DNA of 64,000 nucleotides from Nevskia soli DSM 19509 (GTDB lineage: Bacteria; Pseudomonadota; Gammaproteobacteria; Nevskiales; Nevskiaceae): assembly GCF_000711955.1 (NCBI RefSeq), contig NZ_JONR01000001.1, positions 62,001-126,000 on the forward strand, written 5' to 3'. Below the pieces are notes generated by a model. That model was not told the DNA's origin, made no database searches, and saw only the letters and a program-made list of their open reading frames with translations. Position numbers and translations under genes: made by a program. Positions 39,299 through 48,140 of this stretch are shown piece by piece. How positions within the stretch are numbered: the first letter of the stretch is position 1; each line of letters opens with the position of its first letter.

Positions 39299-40882
39299 AT
39301 GAGCGTTAACAAGGGTATCGAAGTCATTGGTGCGCTGACCCCGGCGTACCGTAAGGTGCTTACGCCCGAAGCACTGAAGTTCGTCGCCAAGCTGGTGCGC
39401 AAGCACGGCCCGCGCCGCGAGCAGTTGATGGCGTTGCGCGTGGAGCGGCAGGCGAAGATCGACGCCGGCAAGCTGCCGAATTTTCTTCCGGAAACCAAGA
39501 AGATCCGCAGCGGCAAGTGGCGCATCAAGGGTATTCCGGCGGATCTGCAGGATCGCCGTGTCGAGATCACCGGTCCGGTGGACCGCAAGATGATCATCAA
39601 TGCCCTGAATTCCGGCGCCAAGTGCTTCATGGCGGATTTCGAGGATTCGGCGGCGCCGACCTGGGAGTTGATGGTGCAGGGTCACATCAACCTGCGCGAC
39701 GCGGTGCGCCGCACGATCAGCTTCAGCTCGCCGGAAGGCAAGGAATACAAGCTCAATCAGGAAATCGCCACGCTGATCGTGCGTCCGCGCGGCTGGCACC
39801 TGCTGGAAAAGCACGTGCTGGTCGACGGCAAGCCGATCCCCGGCGGCATCCTGGATTTCGCGCTGTACTTCTTCCATAACGCGAAGGAGCTGATCAAGCG
39901 CGGCAGCGGCCCGTATTTCTATCTGCCGAAGATGCAGTCGCATCTGGAAGCGCGGCTGTGGAACGCGATCTTCCTCGACGCGCAGAAGGAACTGGGCCTG
40001 CCCAAGGGCACGATCAAGGCCACGGTGCTGGTCGAGACGATCTGGGCCGCGTTCGAGATGGACGAGATCCTGTACGAGATGCGCGACCACATCGTGGCGC
40101 TCAACTGCGGCCGTTGGGATTACATCTTCAGCGTCATCAAGACCCTCAGGAACCGCACCGACTGGATGGTGCCGGATCGCCTGCAGGTGACGATGGACAA
40201 GCACTTCCTCGACAAGTATTCCAAGCTGCTGTGCGAGACCACGCACAAGCGCGGCGCGCAGGCGATGGGCGGCATGGCCGCCTTCATCCCGGTGAAGAAC
40301 AACGAGGAACTGAACCAGCAGATCTTCGCCAAGGTGCGCATCGACAAGCTGCGCGAGGTGAAGAACGGCCACGACGGTACCTGGGTGGCGCATCCGGGCC
40401 TGGTGCAGGTGGCGCTGGATGTGTTCAACGAGAACATGCCGGAGCCGAACCAGGTTTCCAAGCAGTTCAAGTACGGCGTGAAGGCGTCCGACCTGCTGAC
40501 CTGCCCGGAAGGGCAGATCACCGAGGCCGGCCTGCGCAACAACGTCAATGTCGGCATCGGCTACGTCGAATCCTGGCTCAACGGCAACGGCTGCGTGCCG
40601 CTGCACAACCTGATGGAAGACGCCGCCACGGCGGAAATCTCCCGTACCCAGGTGTGGCAGTGGCTGAAGCACGGCGCCACGCTGGCCGACGGCCGCAAGG
40701 TGAGTCGCGAGCTGGTGCTGCGCACCATCGACGAGGAAATGCAGGCCTATCGCAAGCAGCTCGGCGATGAGCGCTTCTACAAGGGCCGCTTCGCCGAGGC
40801 CGCCGGCATTTTCGCCCGTATGAGCACCGCCAGCGATTGCGTCGAGTTCCTGACGCTGCCGGCATACGAGTATCTGGACTGA
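39299..40882 (+). CDS. aceB: malate synthase A
   Basis: The 527-residue enzyme is of the A isoform (the G form is about 720 residues). It has the substrate-binding stretch FMADFEDSAAPTW near residue 110, the signature TIKATVLVETIWAAFEMDEI and the conserved HKRGAQAMGGMAAFIP. It condenses glyoxylate and acetyl-CoA to malate. AGGAG precedes the ATG by 5 nt. Isocitrate lyase follows after 115 bp, so the two shunt enzymes form one locus; no aceK is present after it. Confidence 0.97.
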   Translation: MSVNKGIEVIGALTPAYRKVLTPEALKFVAKLVRKHGPRREQLMALRVERQAKIDAGKLPNFLPETKKIRSGKWRIKGIPADLQDRRVEITGPVDRKMIINALNSGAKCFMADFEDSAAPTWELMVQGHINLRDAVRRTISFSSPEGKEYKLNQEIATLIVRPRGWHLLEKHVLVDGKPIPGGILDFALYFFHNAKELIKRGSGPYFYLPKMQSHLEARLWNAIFLDAQKELGLPKGTIKATVLVETIWAAFEMDEILYEMRDHIVALNCGRWDYIFSVIKTLRNRTDWMVPDRLQVTMDKHFLDKYSKLLCETTHKRGAQAMGGMAAFIPVKNNEELNQQIFAKVRIDKLREVKNGHDGTWVAHPGLVQVALDVFNENMPEPNQVSKQFKYGVKASDLLTCPEGQITEAGLRNNVNVGIGYVESWLNGNGCVPLHNLMEDAATAEISRTQVWQWLKHGATLADGRKVSRELVLRTIDEEMQAYRKQLGDERFYKGRFAEAAGIFARMSTASDCVEFLTLPAYEYLD

Positions 40883-40885
40883 AGG

Positions 40886-40945
40886 TGGGGAGGAATTCGG
40901 GAACGGGACTTGCTGTCTGAAACACGTTCCCGGAGCTTCCTCCCA
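40886..40945 (+). repeat. intercistronic hairpin between aceB and aceA
   Basis: The arm at 40886-40905 and the arm at 40925-40945 pair over about 19 bases with one bulge (GGAGGAA with TTCCTCC, CGGGAACG with CGTTCCCG). It starts 4 nt after the aceB stop and ends 52 nt before aceA, and is not followed by a T-run. It may be an mRNA-processing or stability element, or a worn member of the heptamer hairpins. Confidence 0.7.
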
Positions 40946-40997
40946 ACCCTTGATTCGTTTTTGACCATCGGGCTAAAGGCCCAAGAGGACCGCTGCA

Positions 40998-42293
40998 ATG
41001 AGCCGTGACGAGCAAATCAAAGCCCTTGAGAAGGAATGGGCCACCAACCCCCGCTGGAAGAACGTCAAGCGCGGGTACACCGCCGCCGACGTGGTTCGCC
41101 TGCGCGGCTCCCTTCAGGTCGAATACACCCTGGCCCGCAACGGTGCCGAGAAGCTGTGGAATCTCGTCCACACCGAGCCCTACGTCAACTGCCTCGGCGC
41201 CCTCACCGGCGGCCAGGCCATGCAGCAGGTGAAGGCCGGCATCAAGGCCATCTACCTGTCCGGCTGGCAGGTTGCGGCGGACAACAACAGCTACTCGTCG
41301 ATGTATCCCGACCAGTCGCTGTATCCGGTGGACTCGGTGCCGAAGGTGGTGGAGCGCATCAACAACAGCTTCACCCGCGCCGACGAAATCCAGTGGTCCA
41401 AGGGCATCGGCCCGGGCGACAAGGGCTATGTCGACTACTTCGCGCCGGTGGTGGCCGACGCCGAAGCCGGCTTCGGCGGCGTGCTGAACGCCTATGAGCT
41501 GACCAAGGCGATGATCCGCGCCGGCGCCGGCGGCGTGCATTTCGAGGACCAGCTGGCTTCGGTCAAGAAGTGCGGCCACATGGGCGGCAAGGTGCTGGTG
41601 CCGACCGCCGACGCGGTGCAGAAGCTGATTGCCGCGCGCATGGCCTCCGACGTCTACGGCGTGCCGACCGTGATCCTGGCCCGTACCGACGCCGAGGCCG
41701 CCGACCTGCTGACCAGCGACCACGACGCCAATGACAAGCCGTTCGTCACCGGCGAGCGTACCGCCGAAGGCTTCTACAAGACCAAGAAGGGTCTGGCCCA
41801 GGCCATCAGCCGCGGCATCGCCTACGCGCCCTACGCCGACATGGTGTGGTGCGAGACCGGCACGCCCGACCTGGACTTCGCGCGCAAGTTCGCCGAAGCG
41901 GTGCAGAAGGCTGTTCCGGGCACGATGCTGGCCTACAACTGCTCGCCGTCCTTCAACTGGAAGAAGAACCTGGACGATGCGACCATCGCCAAGTTCCAGC
42001 GCGAGCTGGGTGCGATGGGCTACAAGTACCAGTTCATCACCCTCGCTGGCATCCATTCCATGTGGTACAACATGTTCGACCTGGCGCAGGACTACGCCAA
42101 GCGCGGCATGACGGCCTATGTGGAAAAGGTGCAGGAGCCGGAGTTCGCCGCGCGCGATCGCGGTTACACCTTCGTCTCGCATCAGCAGGAAGTGGGCACC
42201 GGCTACTTCGACGACGTCACCACCGTGATCCAGGGCGGCGCGTCCAGCGTCACCGCGCTGACCGGCTCGACCGAAGAAGAGCAGTTCCACTAA
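40998..42293 (+). CDS. aceA: isocitrate lyase
   Basis: The 431-residue enzyme has the catalytic hexapeptide KKCGHMGGK, with Cys192 as active-site acid, plus the [10 protein letters not shown] and FNWKKNLDD motifs. It cleaves isocitrate to succinate and glyoxylate. The length matches the 430-residue proteobacterial isoform. It follows aceB on the same strand and ends at a strong terminator, so the locus is a two-gene operon or two closely linked transcripts. Confidence 0.98.
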   Translation: MSRDEQIKALEKEWATNPRWKNVKRGYTAADVVRLRGSLQVEYTLARNGAEKLWNLVHTEPYVNCLGALTGGQAMQQVKAGIKAIYLSGWQVAADNNSYSSMYPDQSLYPVDSVPKVVERINNSFTRADEIQWSKGIGPGDKGYVDYFAPVVADAEAGFGGVLNAYELTKAMIRAGAGGVHFEDQLASVKKCGHMGGKVLVPTADAVQKLIAARMASDVYGVPTVILARTDAEAADLLTSDHDANDKPFVTGERTAEGFYKTKKGLAQAISRGIAYAPYADMVWCETGTPDLDFARKFAEAVQKAVPGTMLAYNCSPSFNWKKNLDDATIAKFQRELGAMGYKYQFITLAGIHSMWYNMFDLAQDYAKRGMTAYVEKVQEPEFAARDRGYTFVSHQQEVGTGYFDDVTTVIQGGASSVTALTGSTEEEQFH

Positions 42294-42335
42294 AACCCGC
42301 GGTTCGGGTTGCTGCTGCAGCAGCGTAATGTGCAA

Positions 42336-42367
42336 AGGGGGTGTCCGTGAGGACACCCCCTTTTTTT
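42336..42367 (+). terminator. rho-independent terminator after aceA
   Basis: GGGGGTGTCC pairs perfectly with GGACACCCCC around a GTGA loop and is followed by seven T. It lies about 40 bp after the aceA stop; a GCTGCTGCAGCAGC palindrome sits just before it. Confidence 0.97.
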
Positions 42368-42529
42368 GCGCGCTTGCCCCTGGCGATATCCGGTACTGGC
42401 GAGACCGCCGTCACGGTCCTTTCCCGGTGGCCGTGTTAGCTTGACCGCGCTGTGAAATGGGAGTTGCGGTGATGGCTGCGGTAAAGCGGCCGCCCGGTGA
42501 CGTCTAAAAACCATCGAAGGGGAAATTGA

Positions 42530-42880
42530 ATGCAGAACTTGTTGCGTCCGCGCAGGCGGACGCTGGCGGCGCTATGCGCCGGCCTCGCGCTGGCCGGGTG
42601 CGCTTCGGATCCGGTAATGGTGGCGCCAGCCGCCAAGGCCGGCTTCAGGAATCTGGGGCCGGCGGAAGGATCGGCCTGCGGTTCCTTGCTGATCATCGCC
42701 ACGGCTTACAACTTCATTCCGGCGGGCCTCAACAGCCGCGTCGAACGCGCATATGCCAATGCACTGCAAAGCGTGCCGGGCGCTACGTCCCTGATCAACG
42801 TGAAGATGCAGGAGAACTGGTACTGGTTCGTTTTGGGAACCATGCGTTGTGTGACGATCACCGGGGAGGCCGTCAAGTGA
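42530..42880 (+). CDS. TRL-like small lipoprotein (first of a paralogous pair)
   Basis: The 116-residue product has a lipobox LALAGC (Cys24). A compact domain AGFRNLGPAEGSACGSLLIIATAYNFIPAGLNSRVERAYANAL follows, with paired cysteines (ACG and RCV). The pattern 'G-hydrophobic run-R-ERAY-AL' resembles TRL-like/TRL-related lipoproteins of unknown function. AGGGG precedes the ATG. The stop overlaps the GTG start of the next gene, which encodes a related protein. Confidence 0.8.
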   Translation: MQNLLRPRRRTLAALCAGLALAGCASDPVMVAPAAKAGFRNLGPAEGSACGSLLIIATAYNFIPAGLNSRVERAYANALQSVPGATSLINVKMQENWYWFVLGTMRCVTITGEAVK

Positions 42881-43218
42881 GAATCCTGCGATCCGCAATG
42901 ACAACGATGGTTTGCGCACTGGCACTGCTGGCCAGCGGCTGCTCGGGTGTTCCCGTGGACCTGGGCGACCGGACCGGCGTGGCCGTGCCCAGCGGCCCGT
43001 CCCGCGATATCAAGGCTGGCGCCTGCGGCTTCCAGCTCCTGCTGTTCATCCCGATCAGCGTGAATGGCCGTTTGCAGCGGGCCTATGCAGATCTTCAGGA
43101 GCAGGCCCACGGTGACTACATCACCGATGTCCGGGTGCAGGAGCGGTGGACTTACGGCTTCGTCGGCACGGGCTATTGCACCGAGCTCACCGCCAGGGCC
43201 ATCGCCGCCCACAGCTGA
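42877..43218 (+). CDS. TRL-like small lipoprotein (second of pair)
   Basis: The 113-residue product has a lipobox LASGC (Cys22). Its core is parallel to its neighbour: AGACGFQLLLFIPISVNGRLQRAYADLQEQA, then a late Cys in GYCTELTARA. The GTG at 42877 is preceded by GGGGAGG and overlaps the previous stop, so the pair is translationally coupled and arose by duplication. A terminator follows. The function is unknown; envelope-stress lipoproteins are one guess. Confidence 0.8.
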   Translation: MRILRSAMTTMVCALALLASGCSGVPVDLGDRTGVAVPSGPSRDIKAGACGFQLLLFIPISVNGRLQRAYADLQEQAHGDYITDVRVQERWTYGFVGTGYCTELTARAIAAHS

Positions 43219-43233
43219 GACATGGGGTCTCCA

Positions 43234-43259
43234 AGGGCGCCCTCCGGGGCGCTCTTTTT
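43234..43259 (+). terminator. rho-independent terminator after the lipoprotein pair
   Basis: AGGGCGCCC pairs with GGGCGCTCT (one G-T pair) around a TCCG loop, followed by TTTTT. It is 15 bp after the second lipoprotein stop. Confidence 0.9.
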
Positions 43260-43355
43260 GTTTGTTTTCATGAAGTTTTTTGATTTCCCGAGACCGGGCG
43301 GGACGATGCACAGGAGACGGACGGCTATTGTTCCGCGTGGCGTCCCGCTATATGG

Positions 43356-43373
43356 TGTGTCGCAAACGACACA
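43356..43373 (+). promoter_or_regulatory. 18-bp palindromic operator candidate before SRPBCC gene
   Basis: TGTGTCGCAAACGACACA has perfect 7-bp arms. It directly follows a -10-like TATATG (43349-43354) with a -35-like TTGTTC 15 bp further up, and ends 18 nt before the SRPBCC start. This position suits a repressor. Confidence 0.6.
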
Positions 43374-43391
43374 ATAAGATAAGGGGGAGTC

Positions 43392-44426
43392 ATGTTACGC
43401 AACATCGTCCTCGGCATTGCCTTACTCGTCGTGCTGTTCTTCGCGGTCGGATTCGTCCTGCCGGACCGGGTTCGCGTCGAGCGCAGCATCAAGATCGAGG
43501 CGCCCGATGCGCAGGTCTTCGCCCTGGTCAACGGTTTCCGCCAGTTCGATAAATGGTCTCCCTGGGCGGACAAGGATTCGCAGATGAAGGTGCAGATCAG
43601 CGGGCCTCCTTACGGTGTCGGCGCCCACTACGGGTGGAGCGGCAACAAGGATGTGGGTAGCGGAACGCAGGAAATCGTTGCCAGTACCAAAGACGCGCAG
43701 GTGAAAACCAAATTGACCTTTGCCGGCTTCGACCGGCCGGCGCTGGCGGTTTTCGACGTCGAGCAGTCGGGACCGATGACGCGGGTGGCCTGGAGCCTGG
43801 AGATCAATCTGGGCATGAATCCCATCGCCCATTATTTCGGCCTTTTGATGGACCGGCAGGTGGGGCCGGATTACGAACGCGGCCTGGCCCGGCTCAAGAC
43901 CCTGGCGGAGGGCGGGGACAAGACCGACTTCTCGGCGCTGAAGGTGGATCTGGTGGACAACAAGGCGCTGCCCTATGCCTATGTTTCCGGCACCACCACC
44001 ACGGACAGCGATGCCATCGCCAAGGCTTTGATGGCTGCATACGGGAAGGTCGGTGTTTTCATGAGTGCCGCGGGCCTGAAGCAGGCGGGCGCGCCGCTCG
44101 CGGTGAGCCGCCGCTGGGATATGCAGGCCAAGGTTTACGACTACGACGCCGGCATTCCGGTGGACCGCGGTGATGTCCAGGTGCCCGCAACCATCAACGG
44201 CAAGCCGAACGAGGCGAAGCTCGCGCAGACGTATGCGGGGGCGGCGCTCAAGGTGGAGTACCGTGGCGCCTACAAGGGCATGGGCAAGACCTACGAAATG
44301 ATCGATGCCCTCAAGAAAGCCTATGTGCTGCAGGACAACGGGCCGTCGTGGGAGCAGTACGTCAGCGATCCCGGCAATACGCCGGAGACGCAGTTGCTGA
44401 CCGAAATCTATGTGCCGGTGAAGTAG
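43392..44426 (+). CDS. SRPBCC-domain protein with GyrI-like effector-binding domain
   Basis: The 344-residue protein starts with one hydrophobic helix (residues 4-24). An SRPBCC (polyketide cyclase/dehydrase-like) domain follows at about 27-175 (ERSIKIEAPDAQVFALVNGFRQFDKWSPW). Then comes a GyrI/SOUL-like small-molecule-binding half (about 185-344, ending TQLLTEIYVPVK). Such membrane-tethered proteins are common but uncharacterised. The ATG follows AAGGGGGAGTC. An operator-like palindrome precedes it and hairpin C follows the stop. Confidence 0.85.
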   Translation: MLRNIVLGIALLVVLFFAVGFVLPDRVRVERSIKIEAPDAQVFALVNGFRQFDKWSPWADKDSQMKVQISGPPYGVGAHYGWSGNKDVGSGTQEIVASTKDAQVKTKLTFAGFDRPALAVFDVEQSGPMTRVAWSLEINLGMNPIAHYFGLLMDRQVGPDYERGLARLKTLAEGGDKTDFSALKVDLVDNKALPYAYVSGTTTTDSDAIAKALMAAYGKVGVFMSAAGLKQAGAPLAVSRRWDMQAKVYDYDAGIPVDRGDVQVPATINGKPNEAKLAQTYAGAALKVEYRGAYKGMGKTYEMIDALKKAYVLQDNGPSWEQYVSDPGNTPETQLLTEIYVPVK

Positions 44427-44432
44427 TCGGGG

Positions 44433-44514
44433 CCGGGAATCGGGAATGGAGAATCGGAGGTCGTAGAAACCGGGCGGCGCGCTTTTCGTGCGATTCCCCA
44501 TTCCCGTTTCCCGG
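44433..44514. repeat. heptamer-repeat hairpin C (after SRPBCC gene)
   Basis: The arms at 44433-44456 and 44491-44514 match in 22 of 24 positions as reverse complements. Each arm is built of 7-nt units: CCGGGAA, TCGGGAA, TGGAGAA on the left; CCGGGAA, ACGGGAA, TGGGGAA in the reverse complement of the right. The loop is 34 nt. The element fills the gap between the SRPBCC stop and uvrC. Confidence 0.9.
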
Positions 44515-44534
44515 CTTGTATCCTTGTACCCCTG

Positions 44535-46352
44535 ATGAACCAGCCGTCCCAGCCTTTCGATCCCCGTACGTTCCTGTCCCAGCTGACCACGCAGCCGGGC
44601 GTGTACCGCATGTACGACAAGTCCGACGAGCTGCTCTATGTCGGCAAGGCGCGCAATCTGCGCAAGCGCGTCGGCAGCTACTTCCTGCGCGCCAGCGGCA
44701 ATCCGCGCATCGAGAGCATGGTGGGGCAGATCTGCCGTGTCGAGGTGACGCTGACCCACACCGAGGACGAGGCGTTGCTGCTGGAAGCGGCGCTGATCAA
44801 GGAGCAGACGCCGCGGTACAACGTTTCGCTGCGCGACGACAAGAGTTTTCCGTATGTGCGGATTACTGCGCATGCCTATCCGCGCATCGCTTTCTATCGC
44901 GGCGCCAAGACCGGGCCGGACCAGTATTTCGGACCCTATCCGAGCGCGGGCTCGGTGCGCGAAACCCTGCAGACGCTGCAGAAGCTGTTCCTGTTGCGGC
45001 CGTGCAACGACACCTTCTTTTCCAACCGGCGGCGGCCCTGTCTGCAGCATCAGATCAAGCGTTGCTCCGCGCCTTGTGTGAAGCTGATTTCCGAAGAGGA
45101 TTATGCCCACGATGTGGCCAAGGCGGTGCGTCTGCTGGAAGGGCGGGGCGATGAGCTGGCGCATGAGCTGGGGGCGGAGATGGAGCAGGCTTCGGCGCAG
45201 CTCGAGTTCGAGCTGGCGGCGCGGCTGCGTGACCAGATTGCGGCGTTGAACCGGGTGCGGGAGCATCGCGCCATCACCGGTGGTGCGGAGCAGCTGGATG
45301 TGATCGCGGCGGCGCAGCATGTTTCGAACAGCTGCGTGGTGGTGGTGTCGGTGCGTGACGGCATCAATCTAGGCCACGGCAGTTTCTTCCCGCGGCATCC
45401 GCCGGGCATGGCGATGGACGAGCTGCTGTCCGGCTTCATCGCACAGTACTACCTGGAACGGCCTCCGCCGCCGGAACTGCTGGTGAGCGAACTGCCGGAA
45501 GATGCGGAGTGGCTGGAGGCTACGCTGTCGGCCAAGGCGGGGCGCAAGGTGCGCATTGCGCGGCCCGAGCGCGGCGTCAAGCAGCGGCTGATGGAGATGG
45601 CGGCGGGCACGGCGCAGCAGGCGCTGTCGACCCGCATGATGGAAGCGGCCAGCATGGATCAGCGGCTGCTCGAGCTGCAGCAGGCGCTGGACCTGGAGCA
45701 GCCGCCGCGGCGCATGGAATGCTTCGACATCAGCCATACCATGGGCGAGAAGGCGGTGGCTTCCTGCGTGGTGTTCAACGAGGAGGGACCGCTGAAGGCG
45801 GCGTACCGCAAATTCAACATCGAGGGCATCACGCCTGGCGACGACTATGCGGCGATCAAGCAGGCGGTGGCGCGGCGCTATGCGCGCATCAAGGGCGGGG
45901 AGGTGCAGCGTCCCGATGTGCTGTTCATCGATGGCGGCAAGGGGCAGCTGGGCGCGGCGATGGAGGCCCTGGGCGAGCTGGAGATCGAGAATCTGCGGGT
46001 GGTCGCCATCGCCAAGGGTCCGACGCGCCGGCCGGGCCTGGAGCAGCTGATCCTGCCGGAGCAGGAGCAGCCGCTGGTGCTGGCGCCGGATTCGCCGGCC
46101 CTGCACCTGATCCAGCGCATCCGCGACGAGGCGCACCGCTTCGCCATCACCGGCCACCGGGCGAGGCGCGAGAAGGCGCGGCTGACGTCGGGGCTGGAGG
46201 TGATCGAGGGGCTGGGGCCGGCGCGTCGCCGCGCCCTGCTGAAGACGCTCGGTGGCCTGCCGCAGGTGAAGCGTGCGGGTGTCGACGAGCTGGCGCGGGT
46301 CGAGGGGATCAGCCGCACGCTGGCGGAGCGGATTTACGCGCATTTTCATTGA
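44535..46352 (+). CDS. uvrC: excinuclease ABC subunit C
   Basis: The 605-residue nuclease has an N-terminal GIY-YIG domain (QPGVYRMYDKSDELLYVGKARNLRKRVGSYF). A central UVR motif, an RNase H-like endonuclease domain (ECFDISHTMGEKAVASCVVF) and a C-terminal helix-hairpin-helix pair (IEGLGPARRRALL, VEGISRTLAERIY) follow. It makes both incisions of nucleotide excision repair. The next gene is pgsA, the usual gammaproteobacterial order, with hairpin D between them. Confidence 0.97.
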   Translation: MNQPSQPFDPRTFLSQLTTQPGVYRMYDKSDELLYVGKARNLRKRVGSYFLRASGNPRIESMVGQICRVEVTLTHTEDEALLLEAALIKEQTPRYNVSLRDDKSFPYVRITAHAYPRIAFYRGAKTGPDQYFGPYPSAGSVRETLQTLQKLFLLRPCNDTFFSNRRRPCLQHQIKRCSAPCVKLISEEDYAHDVAKAVRLLEGRGDELAHELGAEMEQASAQLEFELAARLRDQIAALNRVREHRAITGGAEQLDVIAAAQHVSNSCVVVVSVRDGINLGHGSFFPRHPPGMAMDELLSGFIAQYYLERPPPPELLVSELPEDAEWLEATLSAKAGRKVRIARPERGVKQRLMEMAAGTAQQALSTRMMEAASMDQRLLELQQALDLEQPPRRMECFDISHTMGEKAVASCVVFNEEGPLKAAYRKFNIEGITPGDDYAAIKQAVARRYARIKGGEVQRPDVLFIDGGKGQLGAAMEALGELEIENLRVVAIAKGPTRRPGLEQLILPEQEQPLVLAPDSPALHLIQRIRDEAHRFAITGHRARREKARLTSGLEVIEGLGPARRRALLKTLGGLPQVKRAGVDELARVEGISRTLAERIYAHFH

Positions 46353-46357
46353 AAAGG

Positions 46358-46464
46358 CGTTTGCCAGTTACCAGCTTGGAGTTTCCGGGGAAGCTCGCGG
46401 CGGGGTTGTCCGGGGCAGCCTGATGAAGAAAGACTGGAAACTGGCAAGCGGAAACCGGAAACTG
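46358..46464. repeat. heptamer-repeat hairpin D (between uvrC and pgsA)
   Basis: The right arm (46433-46464) is a run of diverged heptamers ACTGGAA, ACTGGCA, AGCGGAA, ACCGGAA, ACTG. The left arm (46358-46388) holds reverse-complement units such as TTGCCAG, TTACCAG and AGTTTCC. Pairing is good but the unit order is permuted. The element ends 5 nt before the pgsA start. Confidence 0.75.
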
Positions 46465-46469
46465 TAGCC

Positions 46470-47030
46470 ATGCGGCTGAATACTCCCACCATCCTCACCC
46501 TGGGCCGCGTCGCGGTGATCCCCCTTGTGCTGGCCCTGTTCTATGTGGACTGGCCGCCGGCCCGCCATGTCGCGGCCCTGCTGTTCATCGCGGCGGCCTT
46601 GACCGACTGGCTGGACGGCTACCTGGCGCGGCTGTGGAACCAGACCAGCGGCTTCGGCGCCTTCCTCGATCCGGTGGCGGACAAGCTGCTGGTGGCGGTG
46701 GCCCTGGTGATGCTGTTGCGCGATGATCCGCGCAGCGTCATGGGGGTGCTGGTGGCGGTGATCATCGGCCGCGAAATCACCATTTCCGCCCTGCGCGAGT
46801 GGCTGTCCGAGCTGGGCCAGCGCGGCCGTGTGGCGGTGGGGCTGCTGGGCAAGCTGAAGACGGTGGCGCAGATGACGGCGATCAGCCTGATGCTGTGGCA
46901 GACGCCGCTGGGGCCGATCCCGGTTTACGACATTGGCTATGTGCTGCTGTTCCTGGCGTCGGCTTTGACCATCTGGTCCATGATCCAGTATTTAAGAGCG
47001 GCCTGGCCGGTGATGCGGGATAGTCCGTAA
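46470..47030 (+). CDS. pgsA: CDP-diacylglycerol-glycerol-3-phosphate 3-phosphatidyltransferase
   Basis: The 186-residue membrane protein has the CDP-alcohol phosphotransferase signature DWLDGYLARLWNQTSGFGAFLDPVADK, with all four acidic metal ligands. It makes phosphatidylglycerol phosphate. It is followed by the tRNA cluster, as in many gammaproteobacteria. Confidence 0.97.
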   Translation: MRLNTPTILTLGRVAVIPLVLALFYVDWPPARHVAALLFIAAALTDWLDGYLARLWNQTSGFGAFLDPVADKLLVAVALVMLLRDDPRSVMGVLVAVIIGREITISALREWLSELGQRGRVAVGLLGKLKTVAQMTAISLMLWQTPLGPIPVYDIGYVLLFLASALTIWSMIQYLRAAWPVMRDSP

Positions 47031-47111
47031 CGGCCAATCGTGCGCGTTTGGCGGAATAGCGAAAAATGCTTGCCTGAGGCGCTGTCGATCCCTACAATAC
47101 GCAACTCGCAA

Positions 47112-47187
47112 GCGGGAATAGCTCAGTTGGTAGAGCGCAACCTTGCCAAGGTTGAGGTCGCGAGTTCGAATCTCGTTTCCCGCTCCA
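47112..47187 (+). tRNA. tRNA-Gly (GCC)
   Basis: A 76-nt cloverleaf has acceptor GCGGGAA/TTCCCGC, D-loop AGCTCAGTTGGTAGAGC, anticodon GCC in CTTGCCAAG, T-loop GTTCGAATC and an encoded CCA. Confidence 0.98.
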
Positions 47188-47321
47188 ACGATTTGATCTG
47201 GAAAAACCTCGTTCTCGACGAGGTTTTTTCGTATTAGCGGTTCATATTCAGGTTTTCCCACTTGTTTTTACGGGAATCCGGCCGCAGTAACCTTGCTGGA
47301 GTAAAATCCCAGCGTCGCATC

Positions 47322-47395
47322 GGCTCGATGGCAGAGTGGTTATGCAGGGGACTGCAAATCCCCGTACGTCGGTTCAATTCCGGCTCGAGCCTCCA
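47322..47395 (+). tRNA. tRNA-Cys (GCA)
   Basis: A 74-nt cloverleaf has acceptor GGCTCGA/TCGAGCC, anticodon GCA in GGGGACTGCAAATCCCC, T-loop GGTTCAATTCC and an encoded CCA. It is the second gene of the Gly-Cys-Leu set. Confidence 0.97.
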
Positions 47396-47447
47396 TCTTC
47401 TACAATCCCCTCACCGCCCGCTGCCGCGTTCGCGGTTTTTCGCGCCG

Positions 47448-47534
47448 GCCCGAATGGCGAAATCGGTAGACGCACGGGACTTAAAATCCCCCGGCCGCAA
47501 GGCCATCCCGGTTCGAGTCCGGGTTCGGGCACCA
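47448..47534 (+). tRNA. tRNA-Leu (TAA)
   Basis: An 87-nt class II tRNA has acceptor GCCCGAA/TTCGGGC, anticodon TAA in GGACTTAAAATCC, a variable arm with CCGCAAGG, T-loop GGTTCGAGTCC and an encoded CCA. Its 3' end borders the accessory segment that begins here. Confidence 0.97.
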
Positions 47535-48140
47535 AGCTGTTTTTCTTCGGGAATTCGACTTTACTCCACCTGCCGGAGCGCGCTTGCCGATAGGCGCATG
47601 GGACTAAAAGTCCCCTGCGTTTATAAATCACTTGTTCCTTCACCGGCTTGTAAAGCTCAATTTTCAAATAGGTCTTGCACACTCTTATCACGTTCCGCTA
47701 AAGAGTCTTCAGCTGTGGTGGCTACGTTCCCTTCGGAGCGCTAACGCCAACGTGCTGCTCGTTCGGGCGGCACTCCACCGGCGTCATCGGTCCAGATGAC
47801 GCGAATCGTCTCTCAGCAGGAATTCGCCGTGATGTCCGGTGCAGCCACAAAGCGGATGTCTACTCGATTTCTGTCGGCGCCCGGAACGTGCTGCCAAAAG
47901 GAGACGGTGGGAGCTCGTGCAAAATGAATGGCCGCTCCTGGCAGGCTCGGTCATTCGCGCGGTCGCAACCGGCGCCGAAGCCGTCAGTCAAACTTGTGGA
48001 GCATCTCGAAATCTCGGAATGTCCGCTTCCAATTCGCGTCGGCAATGAACACGTTTGCAAGCGCCCACCAAAGCAGCCCCCCTATAAACTTCAGATATCG
48101 GAACGGGGCTCAGGGCATACGTCAATGTACTGCCTGAAGT
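47535..48140. other. non-coding segment downstream of tRNA-Leu, left edge of accessory region
   Basis: These 606 bp hold no supported gene. A GGGACTaaaAGTCCC hairpin near 47600-47614 mimics an anticodon arm but has no tRNA around it. Base composition is more AT-rich than the upstream DNA. No perfect second copy of the tRNA-Leu 3' end was found in the window, so an attachment site is not shown. Confidence 0.5.

Noticed and set aside
47600..47614. GGGACTaaaAGTCCC hairpin considered as part of a tRNA
   Set aside because: No acceptor, D or T arms surround it.
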